Source: Bacillus sp. NTK034 (lineage in GTDB: Bacteria; Bacillota; Bacilli; Bacillales; Cytobacillaceae). Taken from it: a stretch of DNA of 64,000 bases. Shown one piece after another: positions 11,115 through 23,899 of the stretch. Made by a program: the position numbers and the translations under genes. Under the pieces are notes generated by a model. That model had not been told where the DNA came from, ran no database searches, and saw only the letters and a list, made by a program, of their open reading frames with translations. Where the stretch lies: contig NZ_JAFKOJ010000004.1 of the NCBI RefSeq assembly GCF_017303275.1, forward strand, positions 248,001 through 312,000, in the 5' to 3' direction. Positions within the stretch are counted from its first letter, which is position 1. Each line of letters begins with the position of its first letter.

Positions 11115-11197
11115 TAGATAAATCTTTTCCAGAAAAATTTTCGTTTTGCGAAGCATTCTCAAGGTGAATTTTTTCTCTAAAAAAATACCTCATCTTG

Positions 11198-11227
11198 TTG
11201 GATATTAAAATCGCTAACGTCTATAAT
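11198..11227 (+). promoter_or_regulatory. Possible internal promoter before pgk
   Basis: TTGGAT, an 18-bp spacer and TATAAT (11222-11227). Transcripts would meet the hairpin at 11238 almost at once, so its productivity is doubtful. Confidence 0.4.
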
Positions 11228-11237
11228 GGATAAGGGT

Positions 11238-11276
11238 AAAAGGGGAGCAGGGAAACAATCCCTCTCCCTTTTGTTT
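11238..11276 (+). terminator. Terminator-like hairpin between gapA and pgk
   Basis: AAAGGGGAG-C-AGGGA pairs with TCCCT-CTCCCTTT around loop AACAA, followed by TTGTTTT. It is probably partial, because pgk-tpiA-gpmI-eno need readthrough or the internal promoter. Confidence 0.65.
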
Positions 11277-11310
11277 TAAAGCAAAAAGTAAAAATAATTA
11301 ACTGGGATCG

Positions 11311-11375
11311 TGTTTAGCTCCGGAACCTGGAGGCTCAAGCTTATTAGCCGCCGGGCAAGGCGCTTCCGTTTTTCC
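11311..11375 (+). repeat. TAGCTCC...GGCGCTTCCG intergenic element, short copy A
   Basis: The segment opens TGTTTAGCTCC and closes GGGCAAGGCGCTTCCGTTTTT. The closing motif is the same as in the element at 61099-61222 and similar to the one at 51514-51756. It ends a few bases before the pgk ribosome binding site. Confidence 0.6.
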
Positions 11376-11396
11376 TGGTAAGGAGGTCCTTTTGCT

Positions 11397-12581
11397 GTGA
11401 ACAAAAAAAGCGTAAAAGATGTGGAGTTAAAAGGGAAACGAGTTTTTTGCCGCGTTGATTTCAACGTACCTATGAAGGATGGACAGGTTACAGATGAAAC
11501 TCGTATCCGCGCAGCTCTTCCAACGATTGAATATTTGACTAACCAGGGTGCTAAAGTGATCTTAGCGAGCCATTTGGGCCGTCCGAAGGGTTCAGTTGTT
11601 GAAGAATTGCGTTTAACACCAGTAGCAAAGCGTTTGTCCGAGCTTCTTGGCAAAGAAGTGAAGAAGGCAGATGAAGCATATGGAGATTCTGTAAAAGCAA
11701 TGGTTGACACGTTAGGTGAAGGAGATGTTCTCCTTCTTGAAAACGTGCGCTTCTATCCTGGCGAGGAAAAGAATGATTCTGAACTTGCAAAGGCATTTGC
11801 TGAGCTTGCTGATGTGTATGTGAACGATGCTTTTGGAGCAGCACACCGTGCACATGCTTCTACGGAAGGAATTGCGCAGCATCTTCCTGCAGTATCAGGA
11901 CTATTAATGGAAAAAGAACTTGATGTACTTGGAAAAGCTCTTTCAAATCCGGAACGTCCATTTACAGCCATTATCGGCGGTGCAAAGGTTAAAGATAAGA
12001 TCGGTGTAATAGAAAACCTTCTTGAAAAGGTAGACAACCTGATTATTGGCGGCGGACTTGCCTATACGTTTGTAAAAGCTAACGGCCATGAAGTAGGAAA
12101 GTCACTTTTAGAAGAAGATAAAATTGACCTTGCAAAATCGTTTATGGAAAAAGCGAAAGAAAAAGGCGTGAACTTCTATATGCCTGTTGATGTCGTGGTA
12201 GCAGACGATTTTTCTGAGGAAGCAAATATTAAAACAGTAGCAATTGAAGAAATTCCTTCTGACTGGGAAGCACTTGATATTGGGCCTAAAACGCGTGATA
12301 TCTACAGCGATGTAATCCAAAATTCAAAGCTTGTTATCTGGAATGGACCAATGGGTGTATTCGAATTGAAAAAATTCGCCGGCGGAACAAGAGCAGTGGC
12401 TGAGGCTTTAGCAGAAGCAAACGATACATATTCAGTCATTGGCGGCGGAGATTCTGCAGCTGCAGTTGAGAAGTTCCATCTTGCAGACCGCATGAGCCAT
12501 ATCTCGACAGGCGGCGGGGCTTCCCTTGAGTTTATGGAAGGAAAGGCTCTGCCAGGCGTAGTGGCTTTAAACGATAAATAA
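11397..12581 (+). CDS. pgk: Phosphoglycerate kinase
   Basis: The 394-residue enzyme transfers phosphate from 1,3-bisphosphoglycerate to ADP. N-terminal [11 protein letters not shown] and SHLGRPKG bind the triose substrate; GGAKVKDKI and the C-terminal nucleotide loop [13 protein letters not shown] bind ATP. The GTG start at 11397 has AAGGAGGTCC upstream. It is the second enzyme of the operon, followed by tpiA 71 bp later. Confidence 0.98.
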   Translation: MNKKSVKDVELKGKRVFCRVDFNVPMKDGQVTDETRIRAALPTIEYLTNQGAKVILASHLGRPKGSVVEELRLTPVAKRLSELLGKEVKKADEAYGDSVKAMVDTLGEGDVLLLENVRFYPGEEKNDSELAKAFAELADVYVNDAFGAAHRAHASTEGIAQHLPAVSGLLMEKELDVLGKALSNPERPFTAIIGGAKVKDKIGVIENLLEKVDNLIIGGGLAYTFVKANGHEVGKSLLEEDKIDLAKSFMEKAKEKGVNFYMPVDVVVADDFSEEANIKTVAIEEIPSDWEALDIGPKTRDIYSDVIQNSKLVIWNGPMGVFELKKFAGGTRAVAEALAEANDTYSVIGGGDSAAAVEKFHLADRMSHISTGGGASLEFMEGKALPGVVALNDK

Positions 12582-12584
12582 TTT

Positions 12585-14942
<2,358 letters not shown>

Positions 14943-14944
14943 TC

Positions 14945-16302
<1,358 letters not shown>

Positions 16303-16313
16303 TCTTGCTTGTG

Positions 16314-16342
16314 CAGCCGTCCCGGGTGGGGCGGCTGTTTTT
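16314..16342 (+). terminator. Terminator of the glycolytic operon
   Basis: CAGCCGTCCC (16314-16323) pairs with GGGGCGGCTG (16328-16337) around GGGT, followed by TTTTT. Confidence 0.92.
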
Positions 16343-16369
16343 GATTAAATTGGCTAAGAGCTATCTGAA

Positions 16370-16502
16370 CGCACATAAAATAATTTATCCGCACATAAAT
16401 TCTTGCTATGCGCACATAAATATTTTTATCCGCACATAAATTCTTGCTATGCGCACATAAATATTTTTATCCGCACATAAATCAGTGCTATCCGCACATA
16501 AA
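16370..16502 (+). repeat. Phased CGCNNATAAA array 2 (7 units)
   Basis: Seven CGCACATAAA cores, all with the same ten bases, begin at 16370, 16390, 16411, 16431, 16452, 16472 and 16493, i.e. alternating 20 and 21 bp. Flanks alternate too, giving a higher-order repeat of 41 bp. The array starts 28 bp after the eno terminator. Confidence 0.92.
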
Positions 16503-16674
16503 CAATTTTTTTGAAGTAAATGTAAAGCAGTAATGGATGATTTCATTTGAAAAACACCTGATAGGAACTATTTAGCTGCTGCTCTTGTGCCGAGCCTTAA
16601 AATCTTATTGTTTATACAATAAAAATGTGATAAATTAAGAATAATGTGATTGTACGTTTTCAGGAGGTGGCTTC

Positions 16675-16908
16675 ATGCATACATTATTGATTACCCTTTT
16701 AGTCATAGTCTCGATTGGCCTTATTGTAGTTGTACTCCTTCAGTCTGGTAAAAGCGCAGGTCTTTCCGGTGCCATTTCAGGGGGAGCTGAGCAGCTTTTT
16801 GGAAAGCAAAAAGCACGCGGAATTGATCTGATTCTTCACCGCATTACGATAGTTCTTTCTGTTTTATTCTTTATCCTTACTGTTTTAGTTTCTTATTTCG
16901 CGATATAA
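16675..16908 (+). CDS. secG: Preprotein translocase subunit SecG
   Basis: The 77-residue protein has two membrane helices flanking a conserved loop ([18 protein letters not shown]), the standard SecG topology. SecG assists the SecYEG channel. AGGAGGTGG precedes the ATG. The order eno, secG, esterase, rnr, smpB, ssrA is conserved in Bacillus. Confidence 0.96.
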   Translation: MHTLLITLLVIVSIGLIVVVLLQSGKSAGLSGAISGGAEQLFGKQKARGIDLILHRITIVLSVLFFILTVLVSYFAI

Positions 16909-16919
16909 ATGAATGCAGC

Positions 16920-16952
16920 GCCTGGCCTTCAGAAGGTCAGGCTTTTATTTTT
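16920..16952 (+). terminator. Terminator after secG
   Basis: GCCTGGCCTT and AAGGTCAGGC form a 10-bp stem (one G-T pair) with loop CAG, followed by TTTTATTTTT. Confidence 0.9.
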
Positions 16953-17116
16953 GCTCTGTACATTTGCATATGTTGTCTAACGTCCACATTTTTTACATAA
17001 GAAAGCTTTTTATTGGCATGTTGCCCCGCTGTTTGCTAAAAATAAGGAATGCAGATTCAATCAAACGTTTGATTAATAAAATTATAGGAATTATAAAGGT
17101 AAAAGGAGTTTTATCA

Positions 17117-17863
17117 ATGAGAGTTGTTGCACCAAAACCATTTACATTTGGAAATGGAAAAAGAGCAGTTCTGCTGCTGCATGGTTTCACCGGAAATACA
17201 GCAGATGTAAGAATGATGGCGAGGTTTCTTGAAACAAAGGGCTACACCTGCCATGCCCCGCAGTATAAGGGACATGGTGTTCCGCCCGAGGAACTTGTTC
17301 ATACAGGTCCGGAAGACTGGTGGAAAGATGTGATGGAAGGGTACGAATTTCTGAAAAACAAGGGACATAAAGAAATTGCAGTGGCCGGACTTTCCCTTGG
17401 CGGCGTATTTTCCCTTAAATTGGGTTACACTGTACCTGTAAAGGGTATTGTTCCGATGTGCGCACCTATGTACATAAAAAGCGAAGAAGTCATGTATGAA
17501 GGAATTCTGAGTTATGCTAGAGAATATAAGAGACTTGAAGGAAAGCCGGAAGAACAGATTGAACAGGAAATGGAAGAGTTCCAAAAAACACCGATGAATA
17601 CATTAAAGGCACTTCAGGAGCTAATCGCGGATGTACGCAATCATGTGGATATGATTTACTCCCCAACATTTGTTGTACAGGCACGACATGACCATATGAT
17701 CAACACGGACAGTGCTAATATCATTTTTAATGAAGTGGAGAATGACTTAAAGCAGCTGAAGTGGTACGAAGAATCCGGGCACGTGATTACTCTCGATAAA
17801 GAGCGTGACCAGCTTCATGAAGATGTGTATGCGTTTTTAGAAAAGCTTGATTGGGAAGAATAA
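17117..17863 (+). CDS. est: Carboxylesterase (Est30/YvaK type)
   Basis: The 248-residue alpha/beta hydrolase matches thermophilic Bacillus Est30 in length and motifs. LLLHGFTG forms the oxyanion region, and the catalytic triad is Ser93 in GLSLGG, Asp192 in ARHDHMI and His222 in SGHVITLD. Such enzymes hydrolyse short and medium acyl esters in the cytoplasm. ATG 17117 has AAAAGGAG upstream; in-frame codons from 16913 cross the secG terminator and were excluded. Rnr follows 37 bp later. Confidence 0.95.
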   Translation: MRVVAPKPFTFGNGKRAVLLLHGFTGNTADVRMMARFLETKGYTCHAPQYKGHGVPPEELVHTGPEDWWKDVMEGYEFLKNKGHKEIAVAGLSLGGVFSLKLGYTVPVKGIVPMCAPMYIKSEEVMYEGILSYAREYKRLEGKPEEQIEQEMEEFQKTPMNTLKALQELIADVRNHVDMIYSPTFVVQARHDHMINTDSANIIFNEVENDLKQLKWYEESGHVITLDKERDQLHEDVYAFLEKLDWEE

Positions 17864-17900
17864 AAATAGAATAAAAATCTCCCCAAGGAGGGATGAAGAT

Positions 17901-20225
17901 ATGGAAAATAATATACAACAGCTGATTGACAAGCTGCTTCATTATATGAAGGATGAAGCGTACAAGCCATTGACAGTTCAGGAGCTTGAAGCCGCGTTTG
18001 GAATAGAGGATTCCACTGGCTTCAAAGATTTCGTCAAGGCACTTGTTGTCATGGAGGAAAAAGGGCTTGTCGTCAGAACGAGAAGTAATCGCTACGGCTT
18101 GCCGGAAAAAATGAATTTGATCCGCGGCAAGCTTTCCGGACACGCAAAGGGATTTGCCTTTGTCATTCCGGAAGAGCAGGGAATGGATGATATTTTTATC
18201 CCGCCCAATGAAACAAATAATGCCTTAAATGGCGATATCGTGCTTGCGCGTGTGACGACAGAGAGTTCGGGACAGAGGCGGGAAGGTACGATTGTCCGCA
18301 TTTTAGAACGCGGTGTAACACAAATTGTCGGAACCTATACGGAAAGCAAGCATTTTGGATTTGTTATCCCGGATGATAAAAAGTTTGCCAGTGATATTTT
18401 TATCCCCAAGTCAGCATCAAAAGGTGCTGTTGAAGGGCACAAGGTCGTTGTAAAACTGACCACTTATCCTGAGGGGAGAAAGAGTGCAGAAGGAGAAGTT
18501 ATCGACATTCTCGGGCATAAAAATGACCCTGGTGTGGATATTCTATCTGTTATTCACAAGCATGGCCTTCCGCTTGAATTTCCGGATGAGGTGCTTAAGC
18601 AGGCCGAGGAAACGCCGGATACGATTGATCCAAGTGAGCTTGAAAACCGCCGTGACTTGAGAAACGAAGTTATTGTCACAATAGACGGTGCAGATGCAAA
18701 GGATCTTGATGATGCAGTAATGGTTAAAAAACTGGATAACGGCAATTACAAGCTGGGCGTTCATATTGCCGATGTCACATACTATGTCCGTGAGGATTCC
18801 TCGATTGACAGGGAAGCGGAAGAACGGGCAACCTCCGTGTATTTAGTGGACCGGGTAATCCCGATGATACCGCATCGCTTATCAAACGGCATTTGCTCAT
18901 TAAATCCGAAAGTGGACCGGCTTACCCTTTCTTGTGAGATGGAAATCACATCGGATGGGGAAGTGGTGAATCACGAGATATTCCAGAGTGTGATTAAAAC
19001 AACGGAACGGATGACTTATTCAGATGTGAATAAGATTTTAGAAGAGCAGGATGAAGAACTAAACAACAGGTACCAATCGCTTGTTCCGATGTTCGAACTG
19101 ATGAAGGAGCTTTCTCTGATCTTGCGCAAAAAGAGAATGCATCGCGGAGCCATCGACTTTGATTTTAAAGAAGCAAAAGTCATTGTGGATGAAGAGGGCA
19201 ATCCGACAGAAGTGGCATTGCGTGAACGCTCGATTGCCGAGCGCCTGATTGAAGAGTTCATGCTCGCAGCCAATGAAACCGTTGCTGAGCACTTCCATTG
19301 GATGGATGTCCCTTTCATTTACCGTATCCATGAAGATCCGAAAGAAGATAAGCTGAGAAGATTTTTCGAGTTTATTACAAACTTCGGCTATATCGTAAAA
19401 GGAACAGCTAATGCCGTTCACCCGCGTGCCCTTCAGGAAATCATTGAAGAGGTTCAGGGAAAGCCGGAAGAAATGGTTGTATCCACAGTGATGCTCCGCT
19501 CTATGCAGCAGGCGAAGTACTTTGAAGAGAGCCTGGGTCACTTCGGGTTATCAACAGAGTTTTACACACACTTCACATCACCGATTCGCCGTTACCCGGA
19601 TTTAATTGTCCACAGACTTATCCGCACCTATTTAATTGAAGGCAAGCTGGATCAGGCGACAAGAGAAAAATGGAATGCTCAGCTCCCGGATATTGCAGAG
19701 CACTCTTCCAATATGGAACGCCGTGCAGTTGAAGCGGAACGCGAAACAGATGAGCTGAAGAAAGCGGAATATATGGCTGATAAAATTGGCGAGGAATATG
19801 ATGGCATCATCAGTTCTGTTACGAACTTTGGCATGTTTGTAGAGCTTCCAAACACGATTGAAGGTCTTATCCACGTCAGCTATATGACAGACGATTATTA
19901 CCGCTATGACGAGCGCCAGATGGCGATGATCGGGGAGCGTACGGGTAATGTCTTCCGAATTGGCGACGAGATTACAGTCCGTGTCGTTAACGTAAACAAA
20001 GACGAACGCTCGATTGATTTTGAAATCGTCGGCATGAAGGGAACCCGCAGACGGGAGACTCGTGAAGCGCCAAAGGTGTTCAAGACAGGCAGCACCGAGA
20101 AAAAGCCGCGCAGAGGCAAGGCTGATCAGGGAAAAGGAAACAGTTCAGGCGGCCCGAGAAAGAAAAAAGAGAAAAAACATTACGAAAATGCGCCAAAAGC
20201 AAAACGGAAGAAAAAGAAGCGGTAA
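17901..20225 (+). CDS. rnr: Ribonuclease R
   Basis: The 774-residue 3'-5' exoribonuclease degrades structured RNA. Domains in order: N-terminal winged helix (1-70), two cold-shock OB domains (about 70-230), the RNB catalytic domain with [14 protein letters not shown] (metal-binding aspartates, near 265-280), an S1 domain ([20 protein letters not shown], from about 630) and a Lys/Arg-rich tail. ATG 17901 sits 8 bp after AAGGAGGG. Its neighbour smpB fits the known partnership of RNase R with tmRNA in trans-translation. Confidence 0.97.
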   Translation: MENNIQQLIDKLLHYMKDEAYKPLTVQELEAAFGIEDSTGFKDFVKALVVMEEKGLVVRTRSNRYGLPEKMNLIRGKLSGHAKGFAFVIPEEQGMDDIFIPPNETNNALNGDIVLARVTTESSGQRREGTIVRILERGVTQIVGTYTESKHFGFVIPDDKKFASDIFIPKSASKGAVEGHKVVVKLTTYPEGRKSAEGEVIDILGHKNDPGVDILSVIHKHGLPLEFPDEVLKQAEETPDTIDPSELENRRDLRNEVIVTIDGADAKDLDDAVMVKKLDNGNYKLGVHIADVTYYVREDSSIDREAEERATSVYLVDRVIPMIPHRLSNGICSLNPKVDRLTLSCEMEITSDGEVVNHEIFQSVIKTTERMTYSDVNKILEEQDEELNNRYQSLVPMFELMKELSLILRKKRMHRGAIDFDFKEAKVIVDEEGNPTEVALRERSIAERLIEEFMLAANETVAEHFHWMDVPFIYRIHEDPKEDKLRRFFEFITNFGYIVKGTANAVHPRALQEIIEEVQGKPEEMVVSTVMLRSMQQAKYFEESLGHFGLSTEFYTHFTSPIRRYPDLIVHRLIRTYLIEGKLDQATREKWNAQLPDIAEHSSNMERRAVEAERETDELKKAEYMADKIGEEYDGIISSVTNFGMFVELPNTIEGLIHVSYMTDDYYRYDERQMAMIGERTGNVFRIGDEITVRVVNVNKDERSIDFEIVGMKGTRRRETREAPKVFKTGSTEKKPRRGKADQGKGNSSGGPRKKKEKKHYENAPKAKRKKKKR

Positions 20226-20232
20226 TAAAACT

Positions 20233-20257
20233 GGGAGGGCCAAAAGGCTCTCTCTTT
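20233..20257 (+). terminator. Weak terminator after rnr
   Basis: GGGAGGGCC and GGCTCTCTC pair with two G-T pairs around AAAA, followed by only TTT. Probably partial. Confidence 0.45.
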
Positions 20258-20279
20258 CCCTTCACAGCAGGGCTCCTCG

Positions 20280-20308
20280 TTGAGAGGGGCACGCAATTTT
20301 GCTATAAT
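20280..20308 (+). promoter_or_regulatory. Promoter of smpB
   Basis: TTGAGA (20280-20285), 17-bp spacer, TATAAT (20303-20308) preceded by TGC, an extended -10. Confidence 0.8.
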
Positions 20309-20377
20309 AGAGGGACCGCTATAGAACGGATGCTGCATTTCCTGATTTCAGGAAAGAGGAGCAAAGGGGGATTTAAC

Positions 20378-20845
20378 ATGCCAAAAGGAACTGGCAAAAT
20401 GGTTGCGCAAAATAAAAAGGCATATCATGACTATGCTATAGAAGAAACATACGAAGCGGGCATTGTTCTGCAGGGGACGGAAATTAAATCGATCCGTGCG
20501 GGCAAGGTAAATCTGAAGGACTCATATGCCAGAATTCAAAACAATGAAATCTATCTTTTCGGCATGCATGTCAGTCCTTATGAGCAGGGAAACCGATACA
20601 ATCACGACCCGCTAAGGACAAGAAAGCTTCTTTTGCATAGAAAAGAAATCAGCAAGCTGATTGGTGAATCAAAGGAAGTCGGCTACTCGATTGTTCCATT
20701 AAAAATGTACCTTAAGAATGGCTATGCAAAAGTTTTAATTGGACTGGCACGTGGTAAAAAGAAATATGACAAGCGTGAAGATCTGAAGAAGAAAGAAGCC
20801 AAGCGTGAAGTAGAGCGTGCTTTCCGCGAAAGGCAGAAAATGTAA
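20378..20845 (+). CDS. smpB: SsrA-binding protein SmpB
   Basis: The 155-residue OB-fold protein binds tmRNA and delivers it to stalled ribosomes. [20 protein letters not shown] and the basic C-terminal tail ([20 protein letters not shown]) are hallmarks; the tail enters the empty mRNA channel. ATG 20378 has AAAGGGGGA upstream and gives the family length, so the in-frame ATG at 20330 was not used. ssrA follows 144 bp later. Confidence 0.97.
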   Translation: MPKGTGKMVAQNKKAYHDYAIEETYEAGIVLQGTEIKSIRAGKVNLKDSYARIQNNEIYLFGMHVSPYEQGNRYNHDPLRTRKLLLHRKEISKLIGESKEVGYSIVPLKMYLKNGYAKVLIGLARGKKKYDKREDLKKKEAKREVERAFRERQKM

Positions 20846-20861
20846 ATCCAGAACCTTACAA

Positions 20862-20889
20862 TTGAAAAAATAGCTCAGTGTGCTATAAT
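20862..20889 (+). promoter_or_regulatory. Promoter of ssrA
   Basis: TTGAAA (20862-20867), 16-bp spacer, TATAAT (20884-20889) with the extended element TGC. The primary transcript would carry a 5' leader of about 95 nt, removed by RNase P. Confidence 0.8.
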
Positions 20890-20989
20890 AGTAATTGTCA
20901 CAGCGAGTGACACAATCTTTAGCTCATCTATTTCGAGCTGATCCGAACGTCAGCGTGCTGAATAAGATTCGACGCAGACCTATTATATT

Positions 20990-21349
20990 GGGGACGCTAC
21001 GGATTCGACAGGGATAGTTCGAGCTTAGGTTGCGAGTCGAGGGGATCGGCCTCGTTAAAACGTCAAAGCCAATAACTGGCAAAACTCAAAACAACTTCGC
21101 TTTAGCTGCCTAATAGGCCTTTAGCGGTTCGCCCCTCCATCGCCCATGTGGTAGGGTAGCGGACTCACTCTTAGTGGGCTACGCCGGATTCCACCGCCTG
21201 AGGATGAAGGAAGAGAACAACCAGGCTAGCTGGCCGGACGCCCGTCGATAGGCATAAGGATCAGCGAATCGCGAATATATCGACTACACTCGTAGAAGCT
21301 TAAGTGCCGATATTTCTGGACGAGGGTTCGACTCCCTCCGTCTCCACCA
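20990..21349 (+). ncRNA. ssrA: tmRNA (SsrA)
   Basis: The 360-nt RNA has 5' GGGGACGCTACGG and 3' CCGTCTCCACCA forming the tRNA-Ala-like half with CCA encoded. The internal reading frame starts at the resume codon GGC (21078-21080) and ends at TAA (21111-21113), encoding GKTQNNFALAA. With the alanine carried by tmRNA the tag is AGKTQNNFALAA, ending in the ALAA recognised by ClpXP. It rescues stalled ribosomes together with SmpB. Confidence 0.97.
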
Positions 21350-21371
21350 AATACATATTTGGTGGTTTTTT
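21344..21371 (+). terminator. Terminator of ssrA overlapping its 3' CCA
   Basis: CCACCAAATA (21344-21353) pairs with TATTTGGTGG (21356-21365), then TTTTTT. The 5' arm includes the mature CCA end. Confidence 0.88.
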
Positions 21372-21474
21372 ATTGTCTTTTTTTAAAGCTTCTTCCTCAA
21401 AAAAGTTTTCTAAATATACTTCCGGTAACTTTCCATTTCACATCCCTCAGTGTAAAATAAGAATATATGTTCCC

Positions 21475-21509
21475 TTTTAATAATATGAATTTTCCATATA
21501 TTATTAAAA
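21475..21509. promoter_or_regulatory. AT-rich inverted repeat upstream of the TetR gene
   Basis: TTTTAATAATATG and CATATATTATTAAAA form an imperfect inverted repeat just upstream of the promoter. It could be an operator or an AT-rich hairpin. Confidence 0.35.
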
Positions 21510-21523
21510 ATTCAGATAATTGG

Positions 21524-21553
21524 TTGACTTTCCCAAAGGTGATAGTAGATAAT
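21524..21553 (+). promoter_or_regulatory. Promoter of the TetR gene
   Basis: TTGACT (21524-21529), 18-bp spacer, GATAAT (21548-21553). The transcript would start near 21560, supporting the start codon at 21591. Confidence 0.6.
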
Positions 21554-21590
21554 ACTTATGAGTAATATAATGCAGACGGAGCTGTTATTT

Positions 21591-22196
21591 ATGGGACAAA
21601 GAGGACGGAAAAAAGGGGCCTGCGGGGAGCAGAGCCGCGCAATGCTTCTTGAAATTGCCGCGGAGGAATTTGCGCAAAAGGGATATTTTCATACAAAAAT
21701 AAGCGAGATTGTGAAAAGGGCAGGTCTGACACAGCCTTCTTTTTACCTGTACTTTGAAAGCAAAGACGCTATATTTCAAGAACTTGTCGATCTGTTTCGT
21801 GCAAGGCTTTCCGAACTTACGTCCAATAGCCGTGTGGAATCTGGCATTGATTTACCTGCATTGCCAGAACGAATAACCTCAGGCCTCTCTGCTATTTTTA
21901 AATTTCTAATGGACAATCAAAATTTGACCCGCATCAGTTTTTTCATGGCCCCGGATGCCGAGGAATTTAAAGAGATACTAGCTGGTCAAATTGAAGCCAA
22001 CCTCTTATCAGAACAGCAAGCAGGATACTTCAGGGAAGATATTGATATGGGAACTGTCGCTGAAAGTCTGACGGGAATTATTGAACGCGTGACATTGACA
22101 AAATTATTCAATGGGTTAAAAACTCCAGAAGGTTTAGCAAAAGAAATTGTCCAATTATTCCTATATGGAATGATTTATAAAAGCAGCACTCAATGA
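21591..22196 (+). CDS. TetR/AcrR family transcriptional regulator
   Basis: The 201-residue regulator has the TetR N-terminal HTH (ISEIVKRAGLTQPSFYLYFESKD, about residues 37-59) and a C-terminal ligand-binding domain of unknown specificity. ATG 21591 is 9 bp after GGAG and downstream of the predicted transcription start; ATG 21558 lies at that start and was not chosen. It is followed at once by a SinI-like gene and a small membrane protein, its likely operon partners. The effector is not predictable. Confidence 0.88.
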   Translation: MGQRGRKKGACGEQSRAMLLEIAAEEFAQKGYFHTKISEIVKRAGLTQPSFYLYFESKDAIFQELVDLFRARLSELTSNSRVESGIDLPALPERITSGLSAIFKFLMDNQNLTRISFFMAPDAEEFKEILAGQIEANLLSEQQAGYFREDIDMGTVAESLTGIIERVTLTKLFNGLKTPEGLAKEIVQLFLYGMIYKSSTQ

Positions 22197-22240
22197 AGAC
22201 TTCTGAGGGAACAGAATCTTTACGGGAGAGTGGAAAGGGA

Positions 22241-22387
22241 ATGGAAATCTGTGAGGGGAAAATTGATAAAGAATGGGTAGAGCTATTAATGACAGCAAAA
22301 CAGCTGGGGTTAACAATTGAGGAAATCCAGGACTTTATCAGACAGTCCAAAGCTGGACTTAAGATAGGCCAGTTCACGGAATCATAA
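22241..22387 (+). CDS. SinI-like anti-repressor peptide
   Basis: The 48-residue peptide contains KIDKEWVELLMTAKQLGLTIEEI, closely resembling the SinI dimerisation helix that binds and inactivates the biofilm repressor SinR. ATG 22241 follows GGAAAGGGA. A longer form from ATG 22193, which overlaps the TetR stop by 4 bp, is also possible. No SinR-like partner is next to it, so its target is elsewhere or is a different regulator. It may be cotranscribed with the TetR gene. Confidence 0.82.
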   Translation: MEICEGKIDKEWVELLMTAKQLGLTIEEIQDFIRQSKAGLKIGQFTES

Positions 22388-22443
22388 ATAGTAATATTCT
22401 TTTCGTATGATCCTGCAATAAATGGGAAGGATAGGATAAAAAT

Positions 22444-22887
22444 ATGCGGAAACTTTGGGCAAAGGGGGCATTTACGGGACTGCTATCTGGAACATTCCTG
22501 GGGCTATTCCTGAAAATGATTGAGATAACCTCTGGAGTAAAAGTGTATACATTGCTTTTAAATGTGGATTACTTCCCTATTTTGAAAAACTATCATTTAC
22601 CCGAATTAATCGAATTTGTATTTCATCTGATCATTTCTGCCGTTTTAGCAGTCAGCTTATTATTATTAATAAGAAAATACCGCTGGAACAGGTTCCAGAT
22701 CATCGTCCGCACTTTATTAATAACCTTTTTCATAGGAGTTCTGCTTTATCCAACGACTGCATTATCTGATCGAACCCCTGAACTTACATCTATATCTGCC
22801 ATGGTTTTTTGGCTTTTTGGCCATCTGTTATATGGGCTGCTTCTTTCAGCGTTTTTTATAAAAAAGGGAATACATATTGATCCATGA
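22444..22887 (+). CDS. Small four-helix membrane protein of unknown function
   Basis: The 147-residue protein has four hydrophobic segments (about 8-27, 57-78, 87-105, 117-138). It starts MRKLWAKGAFTGLLSGTFLG, and the Gly-rich first helix resembles conserved Bacillus YqhR/YagU-type membrane proteins, but I cannot assign it firmly. It lies 56 bp after the SinI-like gene and just upstream of the fluoride riboswitch. Confidence 0.75.
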   Translation: MRKLWAKGAFTGLLSGTFLGLFLKMIEITSGVKVYTLLLNVDYFPILKNYHLPELIEFVFHLIISAVLAVSLLLLIRKYRWNRFQIIVRTLLITFFIGVLLYPTTALSDRTPELTSISAMVFWLFGHLLYGLLLSAFFIKKGIHIDP

Positions 22888-22946
22888 ATAAAGGGCTTTT
22901 AATCCTTGTTCAAATGTTTTATAGTGTTAGTAAAGATACGTCTTTT

Positions 22947-23020
22947 TAGGTGATGGAGTTCACCTTTAACCGCCTTATGGCTAATGACTCCTGTCAGTGG
23001 TAACTGGCAGGAGTCTTTTT
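22947..23020 (+). ncRNA. Fluoride riboswitch (crcB motif)
   Basis: The segment contains AGGTGATGGAGTTCACC, TTAACCGCC and GGCTAATGACTCCTG, the conserved core of the crcB RNA. The last part overlaps an intrinsic terminator: a 13-bp stem (22986-22998 with 23003-23015) followed by TTTTT. Fluoride binding stabilises the pseudoknot and prevents terminator formation, switching on the fluoride exporters downstream. Confidence 0.95.
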
Positions 23021-23056
23021 GTTTTGGACAAACTAAGAGAAATGGAGGGGATGGAG

Positions 23057-23434
23057 ATGGTTTACTTATGGGTTGGGGCTGCAGGATTTATGGGTGCCTC
23101 TTTAAGGTACAGCACAGGTGTTTTTCTCTTTCATGAAAATGCCGTTTTTCCATTTGCTACTTTGACGGTTAATCTGCTGGGAAGTTTTCTTCTCGCTTGG
23201 CTGATGACGGGGCTGCTTGTGCGTTTTTCCTTGCCAGCCCATTTAAAAACAGCTCTGGGAACAGGTTTTGTTGGCTCCTTTACCACTTTTTCTACATTAA
23301 GCGTTGAAACGGTAACACTCTTTCTCGATGGAAAGACAGCTCTGGCAGTTTTGTATATTGCAGCCAGCATATTTGGCGGATTATGGATGAGCCGATTGGG
23401 ATTCCAGGTCAGGAAAGGAGAAGAAACTGGATGA
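23057..23434 (+). CDS. crcB: Fluoride channel CrcB/Fluc, subunit 1
   Basis: The 125-residue, four-helix protein has the Fluc motif GTGFVGSFTTFSTL (helix-3 break, phenylalanine box and sodium site) and TVNLLGSF. Fluc channels are dual-topology dimers that expel fluoride. ATG 23057 lies 6 bp after GGAGGGG; upstream in-frame ATGs at 23042 and 23051 are possible. The stop overlaps the next crcB by 4 bp, and both genes follow the fluoride riboswitch. Confidence 0.95.
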   Translation: MVYLWVGAAGFMGASLRYSTGVFLFHENAVFPFATLTVNLLGSFLLAWLMTGLLVRFSLPAHLKTALGTGFVGSFTTFSTLSVETVTLFLDGKTALAVLYIAASIFGGLWMSRLGFQVRKGEETG

Positions 23435-23799
23435 GTACGTTTCATGTTCTTCTGGTGGGGATAGGCGGTTTCTTTGGAGCAATATCTAGGCTGTGGGTCA
23501 GTCAGGTTATAAATACAAGGATTGTTTCGAGGTTCCCTGCAGCCACGCTTGTTATTAACTTAATTGGTTCCCTTCTTCTTGGAATCCTGGTGGGCTCAGG
23601 AATAGAAGGCAGTCTTTTTCTGCTGCTTGGCACAGGATTCATGGGGGCATTCACCACTTTTTCAACATTCAAGCTGGAAGCTATACAGCTCCACATAGAT
23701 AAAAGGAAAAAAGAGCTCATTCTTTATAATGTATTGAGCTATGGCGGAGGAATCCTTCTGGCTCTTCTGGGGATTGAACTGGGAATGCTCCTCGGATGA
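23431..23799 (+). CDS. crcB: Fluoride channel CrcB/Fluc, subunit 2
   Basis: The 122-residue homologue of the previous gene has GTGFMGAFTTFSTF and LVINLIGSLLLG. Paired crcB genes in Bacillus usually encode oppositely oriented halves of a heterodimer. The ATG at 23431 overlaps the first crcB stop; AAAGGAG is 10 bp upstream. Expression depends on the riboswitch at 22947-23020. Confidence 0.95.
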   Translation: MSTFHVLLVGIGGFFGAISRLWVSQVINTRIVSRFPAATLVINLIGSLLLGILVGSGIEGSLFLLLGTGFMGAFTTFSTFKLEAIQLHIDKRKKELILYNVLSYGGGILLALLGIELGMLLG

Positions 23800-23899
23800 A
23801 GAGAAGGTTTTTCCAATCTGTTTTTTAGGGAATATCGTATGATAACCTGTCTTATAGAATTATGTTATGATAACAAATAGCATCAAGGAGGTTATTCAT

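Noticed and set aside
16370-16502. CRISPR array
   Set aside because: Units are only 20-21 bp including spacer, cores are 10 bp and spacers are repeated; no cas genes are present.
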